Part shown: positions 1 through 9,675 of the stretch, piece by piece | How the letters are laid out: the number at the start of each line of letters is the position of its first letter | Numbering within the stretch: position 1 is the stretch's first letter | Assembly: GCA_963681505.1 (NCBI GenBank) | Contig: OY811978.1 | Span: 6,494,586 to 6,558,585 of the forward strand | Length of the DNA: 64,000 nt | From: Eunapius fragilis | Taxonomy: Eukaryota > Porifera > Demospongiae > Spongillida > Spongillidae | Reading direction: 5' to 3' | Translations under genes and position numbers: made by a program | Notes under the pieces: generated by a model | What the model was told of the DNA's origin: nothing | The model's database searches: none | The model's input: only the letters and a program-made list of their open reading frames with translations

Positions 1-750
1 CGAAAGCCTGGGTCTCTTCTCCTTTGATAAAAACAGGCCAAAGCAATGGTCCATTCGCTGTGACAACAATTACATTCATCCGAACTGGTGCAACTCAAAG
101 CAATCCTGTCTCCTACGCATGTAAGGGCTATGTAACTCAACAATGAAAAAGGTCTCTCACCATCTTACCAATACGTGATCATGGGGTGCTTTCCATGATG
201 TAATGTTCTGTCATACCTACCAAGCCATTGTGTCTGTTTCAACACTGATCATGCACTCACCTATCTAACAGGTGGCCCATGAGTACTCCACAACAAAATG
301 ATGGGCGTTATAGCTGAACTATTGACCCCCCCCCCCCCCCCCCCCCCTTCCCTTGCCAACCTTATCTCGAGCAGCCTGCAAGGAATAGCATTGTATTACA
401 TATGACTTATGGCTTAATTTGTTGTCAATTACATATACACTTCTACTTTAATAGTTGTCACCCACTGCAGCAGCATCCACACATTCCTCTAGCTGAAGGA
501 TTCTCTCTTCCATCAAATGCATTTGGCTACAATGAAGGTTGGCATCATTTTCTGCTGGCGCTACAAGAGACTTATTCCATGCATGTGCTTTCTTTGATAT
601 AAGTTTAAAAATACATTTGTGCACATAAATTGCACATTTGAGAAACCTTTTTTCACAATGCAAAGAGTTGGGGAGTGAAAAAGAGTTGGGCTCTATGCTG
701 GAATTGTGCAAAATGCAAAAATGCTAAGAAGGAATTCTATTGAATTCGCT
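1..750. other. No gene seen; 22-bp C tract
   Basis: No open frame here resembles a known family and no splice-flanked coding segment was found. The only clear feature is an uninterrupted run of 22 C at 326-347, one of six long G/C homopolymers in the window. Confidence 0.6.
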
Positions 751-1002
751 CATTCTCTAAGAGAATGTTGGTGGCATATATAGGATTGGAAGGCAATAGT
801 GGTGTAAAAAGGAAGGAAACAAGAGTCTATTATTAAGGGGAAATATAATAGTCCTATATTTCGCCAACAAATATAATGTCCTACAAATGGGCAAAATATA
901 AATATAATTACATTTCCCCTTCTTATTAGACTCTGGTTTCCTTCCTTTTTACATTACCTTTGCCTTCCAATCCTATATACCACCAACCTTCTCAAGAGAA
1001 TG
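751..1002. mobile_element. Short inverted-repeat element (MITE-like)
   Basis: The first ~90 bases (from CATTCTCTAAGAGAATG) return as an imperfect inverted copy ending at 1002. Both arms share a GGATTGGAAGGCAA stretch and a GTAAAAAGGAAGGAAAC stretch, with an AT-rich centre of roughly 70 bp. There is no coding capacity, so it would depend on a transposase elsewhere. Related but diverged sequence lies at 33295-33540, and a weak echo (GGAGGCAAGAGTG) near 63460, so this is a dispersed family. No clear target duplication was identified. Confidence 0.75.
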
Positions 1003-2709
1003 TTTTTATTACTTGTTTCATCTGTTTTTAATTTCTTAATTCACAGGACAATTTTCAAATAAGACCATTTAATTTTGTGGTGTTATTCATCATTCTTATA
1101 CCCCTCACCCTTGCAATATAAAATTTGAAACTAAGCAATTTTTACTAAATACTAACTTATATGAACACCCGTCTTCATACTCTATGGGTGATAATGATGT
1201 GATGTCCAATTGGACTGCAACAATATTTAGCTGCAGCAGACCCCTCTTCCCAGATATGAAGATGGCATATTAGGATCCCCAAATGGTGTCTACGTGTGGA
1301 GGTGGAAGTGGGGGTTGCATGTACTGATGGAGCAGGAGGGGTATACTATGTAGAGGGGGGGGGGAGGGCGCATCTACTGGATGGAATCCAAGATGGGGTG
1401 AAGTGTCCCAATGTGGAAGTGCGGCATCTAAGAAAAGGGGGTACCCTGATGACGAGGAGCGAGGGGTGTGGGCATCCCTACATGAAGGGAACTTGATGAA
1501 GCTAGCGGGGTGCACACTGGTGGAAGTCCAATAGACACTCTTACAGTACTACAGCTTTGCTGAGCTTTTTCAAGACCACCATTATACCCCTGGGTTCATA
1601 CAGGGAGTAGCTATAGAACATTTCATTACATTTCAGTCAATAACAGTGTAATTAATTCACACCAGCATGCACAGGTCAGCATGTGAAGCCATACACATAA
1701 CCTCGATTTGCTAGTCAACTCACGCACGTATTTATAAAAGCGGAATTCCTATATGCCATTCATATTGCTCTAACATACCTTTTTGGTGGTAGTTTTGGTG
1801 GTAGTTCTAAGACTCTACTGCAGTGCGTCATCTTTGGAGCAAGCTTTGTGATGTCCGAATCTCGTATTGAATTCGATGTAATTCAATGGCTGATTTAGAG
1901 TTAGGGTTAGATCAGAGATAATATATATTATCTCTGGTTAGACTTCGATGTAATTCAACAGGGGCTGATCCAGAGAGGGTGGATAGGGTGGCTAGCCCCC
2001 CCCCCCCCCCCCCTTCTCTTCCTCAAATAATTATGACTGAGAACTATCAGCAATTTCTGTTTGAGGGCTAATAGCATTTCTGTTCAACAGCTTCCACATG
2101 ATTTAGGGGTGAAAAAATGATGATGATGCTTTGTTTGTTTTTTTGTGTGATCAGATGTTTATTTTGATACATGCATAATAATTGTGACTAGTCATAGCAC
2201 AAAAGAAAAATCAATGTAAGCATATAGTTGCCAGTGCACATCTTTAAACTGCATGGTAATACTAAGTTACCAAATATGTCAATCATTTACATAAAAACAT
2301 CATATGAAAGTTGTGATTTATTCACTAAACCTGGACCAGTTGCTGTCCAATGGGCAATGCAACTTCTGTTTTGGGGCAATGAAGTTTGACAATGCATGAA
2401 GATGATGAGATTTTGTGTGTGTGAAATTGTTGTATGGCTTAACTTACAACTGAACCCTTTAGAGTTTCAAACAGCCATACAGTGGTGGCTAGGCATGAGT
2501 TTTTCTCACCATGCTATAGTTGTCCTGGGCACGTGGTCGCTTGCCTAAACAGGCTTTGGAATGTTTTTGTGGAGTCATACTGGAGAGCTTGTGTTGGTGT
2601 TCAGGTAGAGGTGGGAAGTGGATATGGACTTCATGAGCACAGCAAATGACCCGCTGATGTTCTTGCAGCAAATTGGATGCTGAGCACATCATAGCTAGTT
2701 TCTATAACA
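1003..2709. other. No gene seen; C tract and repeat ends
   Basis: No supported gene. An 18-bp C tract (1996-2013) follows a GGGGCTGATCCAGAG-type stretch. A complementary-looking motif, CCTGGATCAGCGCCTG, occurs near 3374-3389, so these are probably ends of dispersed repeats. Bases 1890-1960 hold two short inverted AGAGATAATATATATTATCTCT-like palindromic stretches. Open frames near 1300-1500 lie in G-rich sequence and resemble nothing. Confidence 0.5.
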
Positions 2710-2994
2710 ATTTACCTGAAGCGAGTGTGACAGCGTGTGGGGTCTGGAGCCTTTGCCACCGAGGTATGCAAGCATAGGTCCAATGATGCCAAATGTGTTG
2801 AACTTGGTTGGCTGTCTATCCCACTTGCAGTGGAGACATATGACTCCTGGGGTACAAAAGCTAACCACAAGACAGAACTGCACAAGTGCATAGCCACTGC
2901 AGCTCTAAATGGGAGGCTGAACCTGACCCTTGTTAGGGCAAATGTCAGGGCAATCCTATTCCTTAGCATAGCATTCCAAGATCACCTTAAATGA
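2710..2994 (+). pseudogene. Non-LTR retrotransposon ORF2, C-terminal remnant
   Basis: The translated frame contains EVCKHRSNDAKCVELGW followed by IPLAVETYDSWG and then LNLTLVRANVRAIL. I recognise this pattern from the C-terminal tail, after the reverse transcriptase, of LINE-type ORF2 proteins common in sponge and cnidarian genomes. It ends at a stop at 2994. No reverse transcriptase core is readable upstream, so it is a 5'-truncated, probably dead copy, as is usual for LINE insertions. A second remnant of the same type lies on the minus strand at 41754-42171, overlapping the same motif (RKHASND). Family assignment is from memory of the motif; the LINE clade cannot be named. Confidence 0.6.
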
Positions 2995-3611
2995 TAGTTA
3001 TGGTATTACATTTGTTTACGAGTGTATGATATCTTATATAGTTGTATCTTTTTATTGCATGAGAAAGTTACAATACTCAGCTACATGTATAACTGATAGA
3101 TCTAGTCATATAACTCCAATAAAATGCGTACAACAATCACGAATCTGATAACATGAGGGCAATTTACAATTATGGTTGTCAGTAATCCATTCTCACTTGT
3201 CCGTGATCAGTCGGGCGTCCTGGTCGGATTTGCTATAGAAAACACGTTTTCATGCATAAGATATCTATACCTTCAGTGAAAAATTTCCGCGCTACGCGCG
3301 GGAGGGGGCATATCCCCCTCCCGCACCCACCCGTTTTATTAACCCCAGGTCCAGCCACCCCCCCTCCAAAATTCCTGGATCAGCGCCTGTTCAATGGCTG
3401 ATTACTAGTATGTAATTGCTTGCAGAATGCTTTTTCTTTATAATATCGTCCCGGTAAAAATCCCTTATGCCAGACGATGAATGGCCCTTGCGATGTTCTC
3501 TGGGAGCTACTTTTTTTTAATTAGAGCGGCTCTCACTTTTGAAAAAGTAAAATGTTCGATCACTTCAATTAACTGAATTCATTTGTTCAATTAACTAGAT
3601 AATATTAAACG
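2995..3611. other. Upstream region of first SH2 gene, with repeat
   Basis: No coding sequence supported. The stretch 3270-3400 is unlike its surroundings: a TTTCCGCGCTACGCGCGGGAGG segment, a short palindrome (TACGCGCG region), then C-rich sequence ending in CCTGGATCAGCGCCTG. It looks like a dispersed repeat. The promoter of the SH2 gene at 3612 must lie between about 3400 and 3611, but no convincing TATA box or initiator is visible. Confidence 0.45.
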
Positions 3612-4214
3612 ATGGAGTGCTGTTGCGTCGGTAGAGTTCACAAGGGGCCAGAAGAGAGGTTCAAACCACTCGACAACGCAACGCTCTCGGTACAGAACGA
3701 AGAATGTGCGGAAACCACGGAGTCTCTACCAACACCAAATTCTACATACCACCAGTTTCCCGTAACCTTGCCAATTCATACCCAACCCAGAGCCAGCAAA
3801 TACATAACGGTGGGTGGGTCTGCCCCGAAGTCTCCGAAAGGAGCACCGAACAGGGATTACCATCATGGCAGGATATCTCTCGAGAGGGCCGAGCACCTGT
3901 TGAAGCGTTCGCTCGGACCCGATGGAACGTTCCTTGTCAGAGAGAGCAGTGATAACGTCTCAACCGACAGTAGCACAGTCTACGTGCTCTCTGTCCTTGT
4001 CTCGGGAACGGTTGCGCACATTGAAATGAAGAGAGATGACAGCGGGAAATACCACTTGAGGGACATTCCAGGGTCAAAGGCTTTCCCCGCGATTCCTAGG
4101 GTGATTTTTCACTACCAGAACAAGCCTCTCGACCTTCAAGAACTCGGCACTGTAAAACTTTGTTGCTATGTTCCTGTGAGTGACACTGATAATACAAGTG
4201 TTGTTCGCCTTTAA
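3612..4214 (+). CDS. SH2-only protein with Cys-rich N-terminus
   Basis: A 200-residue intronless protein. Residues 2-5 are ECCC, a likely S-palmitoylation cluster, so the protein probably attaches to membranes. Residues 6-80 are low-complexity linker rich in T, P and S. An SH2 domain fills about 83-188: it opens YHHGRI, has the phosphotyrosine-pocket FLVR motif at 107-110 (Arg110), a HIEM strand D at 136-139, and closes KPLDL...VKLCCYVP. No kinase, SH3 or other domain follows; the tail is 12 residues. SH2 domains bind phosphotyrosine peptides, so this could be an adaptor, a decoy or a membrane anchor for tyrosine-phosphorylated proteins. The start is chosen because A at -3 and G at +4 give a good context and it places the cysteines at the terminus. 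It resembles the two genes at 22837-24062 over the whole domain (shared PKGAP linker and P-L/I-D-L motif). No close named orthologue is recognised. Confidence 0.88.
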   Translation: MECCCVGRVHKGPEERFKPLDNATLSVQNEECAETTESLPTPNSTYHQFPVTLPIHTQPRASKYITVGGSAPKSPKGAPNRDYHHGRISLERAEHLLKRSLGPDGTFLVRESSDNVSTDSSTVYVLSVLVSGTVAHIEMKRDDSGKYHLRDIPGSKAFPAIPRVIFHYQNKPLDLQELGTVKLCCYVPVSDTDNTSVVRL

Positions 4215-5241
4215 AAGTGTGCATGGCTTTGTTTGTTGTAGAAAGTGTGTCTGTTGTCAGAGACTTTATACCATTGTATATACGCAGTACTATTCTAATA
4301 TCAGTATTGATGGCACCTTATATTGGTTACCTGTGACCTGCTGCATAATGGTCTTCCAAGGGTCGATTAGCACTATGTACGTAATTTAATTGGGTGAATA
4401 CAGTTTAATATTCATGCCTGCACACATTAGTATGTGTCACACTGAGAGGGAGTCACCTAATCGACTATACTCTGCACTTTAAAATTAGCTACACAAAAAT
4501 TGCCTCTCTTGTGAGGTGTTTAATTGATAAGTGTTCGTGTATGTGTGGATATATTAATGTGTGTGTGTGTGTGTGTGTGTGTGCATGTGGACTGTGTAAA
4601 AAAAGGATTATCATGTACAAACTTGGCTGCATATAACACTAGTGTATAATGTCCCATTACACAGCATTATACACTAGTGTATAATAATACCTTTTTCTTT
4701 GTGGCAGTGCATGTGATTATGTGTGTAGGTGTGTGGCAGTACTGTACAGTTAACATTAATTGGTTTGAATTAAAATATAGTTCATTAACTAGATACAACT
4801 CATATTTATAGGTATGAATAATGATTGGTAATATTATCCAGTAGCTGGATTGCTTTACGTGTAGTAGTAAAATAAAACTTTCAACAGCTGTGGTAAACAA
4901 TTAATGGTAAAGAGCAGTATTTTTAATAAGTGGTTAGAGCAATGTATTAAGAGTGTATTTTTGTGTTCCCGATCTGCAATTTGGGCTCCCAAGTTTTCTT
5001 GCAACATGAAAGTGTAATTCTAAATACAAGAAAAAACTCACCGTTGGAACAGAAATGAGGTTCAAAATATAGTCACCCTATATTATATGGAGGAGCTAAA
5101 TAGGTTCTTGACATATAAATATATTTATAATAGAGCTGTCTCAATGTACAGGAGCTGCCTTAATTGTCTGCACGTACTGAAGCAGCACACTCTACACGTA
5201 TTTTTACGCCAACTGTTGAATAATGTACTCAGCAATAAGCT
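4215..5241. other. 3' flank of SH2 gene; GT microsatellite
   Basis: No further gene is supported. There is a (GT)n run at 4559-4583, and a short exact-looking repeat of ACACTAGTGTATAAT occurs near 4637 and 4670, forming a small palindromic cluster. The SH2 gene's 3' UTR must lie here; AATAAAA at about 4871 is one candidate poly(A) signal among several AT-rich possibilities. Confidence 0.4.
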
Positions 5242-5246
5242 AGCCT

Positions 5247-5411
5247 TAAAAGAGAATCGTTCGCGTTTATATTGACTATGAATCTACTCCAATACAGTTG
5301 CGCGCGGCGGTTGTCAAGCACTTCTCTACAACAACAATTATAATAATGCATCACGTGCGGTTACGTAGTTACGTAATCGTTCCAATACATTTGTGTGTGT
5401 ATTTTCTAACA
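5247..5411 (-). repeat. 3' LTR of BEL/Pao element
   Basis: 165 bp, identical by eye to 9506-9670. On the element's own strand it starts TGTTAG and ends CTTTTA. It is unusually short for an LTR. It contains a GCGCGCGGCGG-type GC-rich stretch (plus strand about 5297-5310), a TACGTAGTTACGTA palindromic stretch, and a CACGTG box (plus strand 5352-5357) that could bind bHLH factors. Confidence 0.93.
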
Positions 5412-5421
5412 TTCTCCCCCC
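5412..5421 (-). other. Polypurine tract (PPT)
   Basis: On the minus strand the ten bases GGGGGGAGAA directly precede the 3' LTR. This is the position and composition expected for the purine primer of plus-strand DNA synthesis in LTR elements. Confidence 0.8.
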
Positions 5422-5460
5422 GTTGACTATAAGTCAACTGTGAGAGTGAGAGTCATTAAA

Positions 5461-8400
5461 TCATGAATCTAACTCCTTGATACAGCTTGATATTGCTTGT
5501 TGTGCTCTTTTAAATGCGGCTCGTTTTGGACGTTGCACTTTGTCTGTCGTACATGTGTCTTCCACAATTTGTGTTTCTCTTTTTTCACCTGAATCACTAT
5601 TTTTACCTGAATCTGAACACACTTCCAATGGATAGAGGTGTTGTATTGGGCGTTTAAGAAATGATGTATTCTTTTTGCCACTGTTCACTCTGACTAACGC
5701 ACCTCTGACTGCTCCATCTGAACCTCGTATCAACTGCTCTACCTTTCCCAATCGCCACAGGGTTCTGGGAAGTTCATGGTCATACACTACAACTATATCA
5801 CCAATTGCAATCACTTCTTGACCATTAGATTTGTTAGCATATCTATGGGATTCCCTTAATTCAGTCAAATATTCCCTCCTCCATCTACGCCAAAAATGAC
5901 TCAGTGTTGCACCAAGATATCTCATTCTTCGTGTCAGACTACACAATGTAAGCTGTTTTTCTCCATATGCTGGATCAAGGTCTTTAGCACACAATGGGTC
6001 AGGCAAACTTAACAACCGATGACCAACTAGTAGATGTGAAGGTGTAAGTGGTTCTTCCATGTCATCACATGACACATAGGAGATAGGACGTGAGTTCAGT
6101 GTGATCTCCACTTCAGTGACAACAGTCAAAAGCTCATCATATGAGAGTTTAGATCGTCCAATAGTTCTCTTGAGACAACTCTTCATTGAACGTACCATCC
6201 TCTCAAATATTCCTCCCCACCAGGGAGCTCTTTCCAAGTTGAAAACCCACTTTAGGTGAATTTCGGCAAAGAAGTTTTGCAGAACAGGGTCTTTGAGCAT
6301 TGTTGAGATGACTTTACTTGCAGATTTAAAAGTTTTCCCATTATCTGAAATAATTCGGCAGGGGAAACCTCGTCTTGCTGAGAATCTTCTGAAGCTTCGC
6401 AAAAATGCCTCAGTTGTTAGGTTTGGGACAATATCTAGATGCACCGCTCTAGTCACACAGCATGTGTAGAGACATATCCACACTTTGGTGTCTGGGTCAT
6501 TCACTATGTAAAGAGGCCCTGCAAAGTCCACTCCAGTGTATGCAAATAGTTGAGCTTCTTGGACTCTGAATCCAGGCAATGAAGGAGGTGGTGGAGGCTG
6601 AAACGGTTGACTATCAAATCTTCTGCAAATTACACAATGAAACAGCAACTTTTTCACCACTTGCCTTCCCCGAACAATCCAAAACCGTGATCTCAATTCT
6701 GTCAATGTATCCTTCATCCCACCATGCAGTACTTTCTCATGGCAACTCTTCACAATTAGAGCTGTTATATGGTGGCTTGCATCCAGGAGAATCGGATACT
6801 TGGCAAATTCCGTAATATCTGCTTCACTCAACTGTCCCTTGCACCTCCACAAGCCTTCATTGTCAACAAACATACCAAACTGTTGCTTCCACTGGCTGAA
6901 CTTGTTTTCTTTAAGTAGGGACTCTTGCAAGATTTTTATCCAGTAGATTTCAGCCCTTGCCAAGTCAAAATCAAAACTCTGACTCTTGTGTTGACAGTCA
7001 TTCAGAGAAAGCCCATTAGATCTTGCTGAAGCATCATAAACTACCCTCAGCTTTGTGGTTGCCTTGTCCAACCTAATGACAGGATGATGTGGGATGTAAT
7101 GAACTTTGCCTACCTTGCCAATGTCAGGTTCAGCCACAATTTCAACGATCCCTTTATCTATTTGCTCTCTGATAACAGCATCATATTGCCTGAGAATGTC
7201 TGGACTTTGCTGGAGACGTTTCAGTAAACCTCGTAATCTGCTCTGACTCAATTCATAGTTATCAGGTAAGGTGGAATATGATTCTTTCCATGGTAGTTTC
7301 ACTTTGTATCTGTTGTTACAGAAGGTCAAACCGTCAACAAACTTTTCATACAGTGAAGGTTCACTGCTGTTGATCCCCAAGGACTCCAAATCCCAAAACT
7401 TCTTTAGTCTCATATCTAGGTTTGCCTCAGATTCAGTTGTATCAGGGGATGCATCCAGTCGCAGTACATGTGAGGAAACAAGATTTGCAACAGACGGTTC
7501 ACTTGAGATACCATGTACAGGTCCTGACAGGACCCATCCAAATTTTGTTTCAATCGCCGTTGGTTCATACACCCCTCTCATGACATTCCCAGTTACCACC
7601 TCCCAGTAGTGATCAGATCCAATGAGGATATTCACATCAAGATTTTCACCACTGAAGTGTGGATCTGCCAGATCCAATCCAGAGATGTGTGGGAATCGTT
7701 CAGCCACGCACATAATTGGCTGCCCGGACAAAGGTTCACAAATTAGAGGTACTGCAAGAAATGCTAACTCCAAACATTCTCCAGTTTTGGTCTTCATAGC
7801 AAGCCTCACAACATCACAGTTCTGCCTTTTCTCTTCAACTGAACCAAAAGTTTTGATCAACATTGTTTCTACTTGCTCAGTAGGTAGTGACAGTGCTGTC
7901 TTCAGTCGATTTGTTATGTAAGATCTCTGACTACCAGAGTCAAGAATCATCCTGGCTGGTATGACTGGGGATGAACTATCGGGCCGAAGAACACTAGTTG
8001 TCGCTGTCTGAAGTAGTACTGGAGTTTTTGCGTCCATGTACAATGTCACAACAGGAGGTTTACTTCCTTTATGTACACGCTGATGATTTACACTTTCATC
8101 AGATGCACTTGATGACGAAGATTCTTTCTTTTGGGCAATCCTGGAACAAATGCTAGTGTGATGTCTTCCTGAGCAATTGTAGCACTTCGTGGTGGATTTG
8201 CAGTCCCTGCTCATGTGGTGTTTCCTTAGGCACAGAAAACATCTGCCAGTCTTAGTCAGTACTTGCTTCCTGGCATCAGAACCAACCACTGTCTTGCATG
8301 AGACTGATGAGTGTGACTGTCCACAGTAAGAACAGCATACGGAAGAAGAATCACCACTAAACAAGGCTGCAGCGGTAGGAAGGTCTTTTGTGCCATGATT

Positions 8401-9480
8401 CCTGGTAGTAGTGACAAATGTCGCTCCAGCTCTCTCCCTCGCATCAATTTCTTTCTCAATCACTGCCATCACTTCTTCAAAGTTCCACTCACCATCAGTT
8501 ATCGTTCTGCTTACAATGAGCCGAAGCTCCTGTGGTAACTTGCTCATTAACACAGAAGACAGCAGGCTTCCATACGACTCGGAAGGAATGCCTAATGATT
8601 TCAGGCTCCTAATGTGAGATTCAATTTGGTCACGTAGATATCGAAGACTTTTGAAGTTAGAATGAGACGTTACAGCCTCCAAGTTCAATAAAGCATCCAT
8701 ATGTGTGCTGATGATTTGTTGCTTGTTGCCATACCTCTTTTTTAACACAGCTATAGCTTCCTCGTAATTTGCATTTGTGAGTGTCAGACCAGATATAGAT
8801 TCAGCTGCAGATTGCTCCAACAGCGAGTTCAGGTAGTTGAACTTGTCAATGTTCGTCAATTCAGGATTCAAATGAATAGTTGACTCGAAAGAGTCCCAAA
8901 ATGTAGTCCATGCGGTTAGATTACCATTGAACTTCTTGATGGAAAGTTTCGGCAGCCTTACTTTTGTTCTAAAATAACTGCTGGACTCTGGCTGCGTTCT
9001 CAACGATTCCATGGACAGACTAGGCCTACGCAGACCTGAAGGGTTACGAGGTGATTCTGGAAGAACATCATCTCGAGGCGGAGGAGACTGCACACGGGAT
9101 TGAATGGTCTTCGTTCTGGGTGAAATGTTTGAACGGATTGAATGATAATCCGTCAAATCTGCAGAAATGCTGCATTTTGACAAAGCAGCATCAATTTCAA
9201 TTACCGCCAAGCGAATCTTCTCGGCGAATGTGTCCGCTTGGAGTATCTCGTCGTCTAATTCGTCCTCAGTCAGAATCAAACTCAACTCAACAATTTCTGC
9301 GTCAAGTGCACGAAGGACGTCTAGCTTTTCAAGAAGCGCCACTTTCAATTGCTGCAATTTCGCCAAATTCCTCTCCAACGACTGGAGTTCGTCATTCGCC
9401 TGCGCCAAAAGTCGAGTAGTCGACGAACGGTGCCCTGAACGGACCCGTTTCTTTTGAGAAAAAGTCACCTGATCAGTCAT
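5461..9480 (-). CDS. BEL/Pao Gag-protease-integrase polyprotein with RT/RNase H deleted
   Basis: One uninterrupted frame of about 1,339 residues; a BEL/Pao polyprotein normally runs several hundred residues longer. In order: an N-terminal coiled-coil-like segment (about 25-110); a Gag core (about 175-350, DUF1759-like, from RLPKLSIKKFNGN); three CCHC-type zinc knuckles (about 384-447); an aspartic protease with DSGS at about 516 (DUF1758-like); then the start of reverse transcriptase up to LSLNDCQ (about residue 825, base ~7010). The next residues, LARAEIYWIK, already belong to the region after RNase H. The palm with its catalytic aspartates and all of RNase H are therefore missing, yet the frame stays open. 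Integrase follows: an HHCC zinc motif (ending CVICRR), catalytic D in GVDFAG, D in ISDNGKTF and E in WWGGIFERM, then a DUF5641-like C-terminus. The ATG at 9480 is preferred to the in-frame TTG two codons upstream. Confidence 0.93.
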   Translation of the reverse strand: MTDQVTFSQKKRVRSGHRSSTTRLLAQANDELQSLERNLAKLQQLKVALLEKLDVLRALDAEIVELSLILTEDELDDEILQADTFAEKIRLAVIEIDAALSKCSISADLTDYHSIRSNISPRTKTIQSRVQSPPPRDDVLPESPRNPSGLRRPSLSMESLRTQPESSSYFRTKVRLPKLSIKKFNGNLTAWTTFWDSFESTIHLNPELTNIDKFNYLNSLLEQSAAESISGLTLTNANYEEAIAVLKKRYGNKQQIISTHMDALLNLEAVTSHSNFKSLRYLRDQIESHIRSLKSLGIPSESYGSLLSSVLMSKLPQELRLIVSRTITDGEWNFEEVMAVIEKEIDARERAGATFVTTTRNHGTKDLPTAAALFSGDSSSVCCSYCGQSHSSVSCKTVVGSDARKQVLTKTGRCFLCLRKHHMSRDCKSTTKCYNCSGRHHTSICSRIAQKKESSSSSASDESVNHQRVHKGSKPPVVTLYMDAKTPVLLQTATTSVLRPDSSSPVIPARMILDSGSQRSYITNRLKTALSLPTEQVETMLIKTFGSVEEKRQNCDVVRLAMKTKTGECLELAFLAVPLICEPLSGQPIMCVAERFPHISGLDLADPHFSGENLDVNILIGSDHYWEVVTGNVMRGVYEPTAIETKFGWVLSGPVHGISSEPSVANLVSSHVLRLDASPDTTESEANLDMRLKKFWDLESLGINSSEPSLYEKFVDGLTFCNNRYKVKLPWKESYSTLPDNYELSQSRLRGLLKRLQQSPDILRQYDAVIREQIDKGIVEIVAEPDIGKVGKVHYIPHHPVIRLDKATTKLRVVYDASARSNGLSLNDCQHKSQSFDFDLARAEIYWIKILQESLLKENKFSQWKQQFGMFVDNEGLWRCKGQLSEADITEFAKYPILLDASHHITALIVKSCHEKVLHGGMKDTLTELRSRFWIVRGRQVVKKLLFHCVICRRFDSQPFQPPPPPSLPGFRVQEAQLFAYTGVDFAGPLYIVNDPDTKVWICLYTCCVTRAVHLDIVPNLTTEAFLRSFRRFSARRGFPCRIISDNGKTFKSASKVISTMLKDPVLQNFFAEIHLKWVFNLERAPWWGGIFERMVRSMKSCLKRTIGRSKLSYDELLTVVTEVEITLNSRPISYVSCDDMEEPLTPSHLLVGHRLLSLPDPLCAKDLDPAYGEKQLTLCSLTRRMRYLGATLSHFWRRWRREYLTELRESHRYANKSNGQEVIAIGDIVVVYDHELPRTLWRLGKVEQLIRGSDGAVRGALVRVNSGKKNTSFLKRPIQHLYPLEVCSDSGKNSDSGEKRETQIVEDTCTTDKVQRPKRAAFKRAQQAISSCIKELDS

Positions 9481-9487
9481 AGTCAAT

Positions 9488-9505
9488 TCCCGGCTCGAAG
9501 GACCA
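9488..9505 (-). other. Primer binding site, tRNA-Tyr type
   Basis: The 18 bases directly inside the 5' LTR, read on the plus strand, end CCGGCTCGAAGGACCA. From memory this matches the acceptor end of animal tRNA-Tyr plus the added CCA, so tRNA-Tyr is the likely minus-strand primer. There is no spacer between LTR and site, and the Gag ATG follows within about ten bases, giving an extremely short leader. Confidence 0.8.
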
Positions 9506-9670
9506 TAAAAGAGAATCGTTCGCGTTTATATTGACTATGAATCTACTCCAATACAGTTGCGCGCGGCGGTTGTCAAGCACTTCTCTACAACAACAATTAT
9601 AATAATGCATCACGTGCGGTTACGTAGTTACGTAATCGTTCCAATACATTTGTGTGTGTATTTTCTAACA
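9506..9670 (-). repeat. 5' LTR of BEL/Pao element
   Basis: 165 bp, identical by eye to 5247-5411, and flanked outside by the target duplication AGCCT at 9671-9675. It should hold the element's promoter; no obvious TATA box was picked out. Confidence 0.93.
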
Positions 9671-9675
9671 AGCCT

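Larger units (their letters stand above)
5247..9670 (-). mobile_element. BEL/Pao LTR retrotransposon, structurally complete, RT-deleted
   Basis: On the minus strand this is a complete LTR element. It has 165-bp direct LTRs at both ends, identical by eye, beginning TGTTAG and ending CTTTTA. The 5-bp target duplication AGCCT sits at 5242-5246 and 9671-9675. A primer binding site abuts the 5' LTR, and a G-rich polypurine tract abuts the 3' LTR. One open frame fills the interior. Identical LTRs and an exact target duplication point to a recent insertion. The polyprotein has Gag, protease and integrase of BEL/Pao type but lacks most of reverse transcriptase and RNase H, so it should move only with enzymes supplied in trans. 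It lies about 1 kb downstream of an SH2 gene, in the opposite orientation. Confidence 0.95.

Noticed and set aside
7271-7609. 112-residue plus-strand frame
   Set aside because: Antisense shadow of the BEL/Pao polyprotein; the same applies to the other plus-strand frames between 6579 and 9457.
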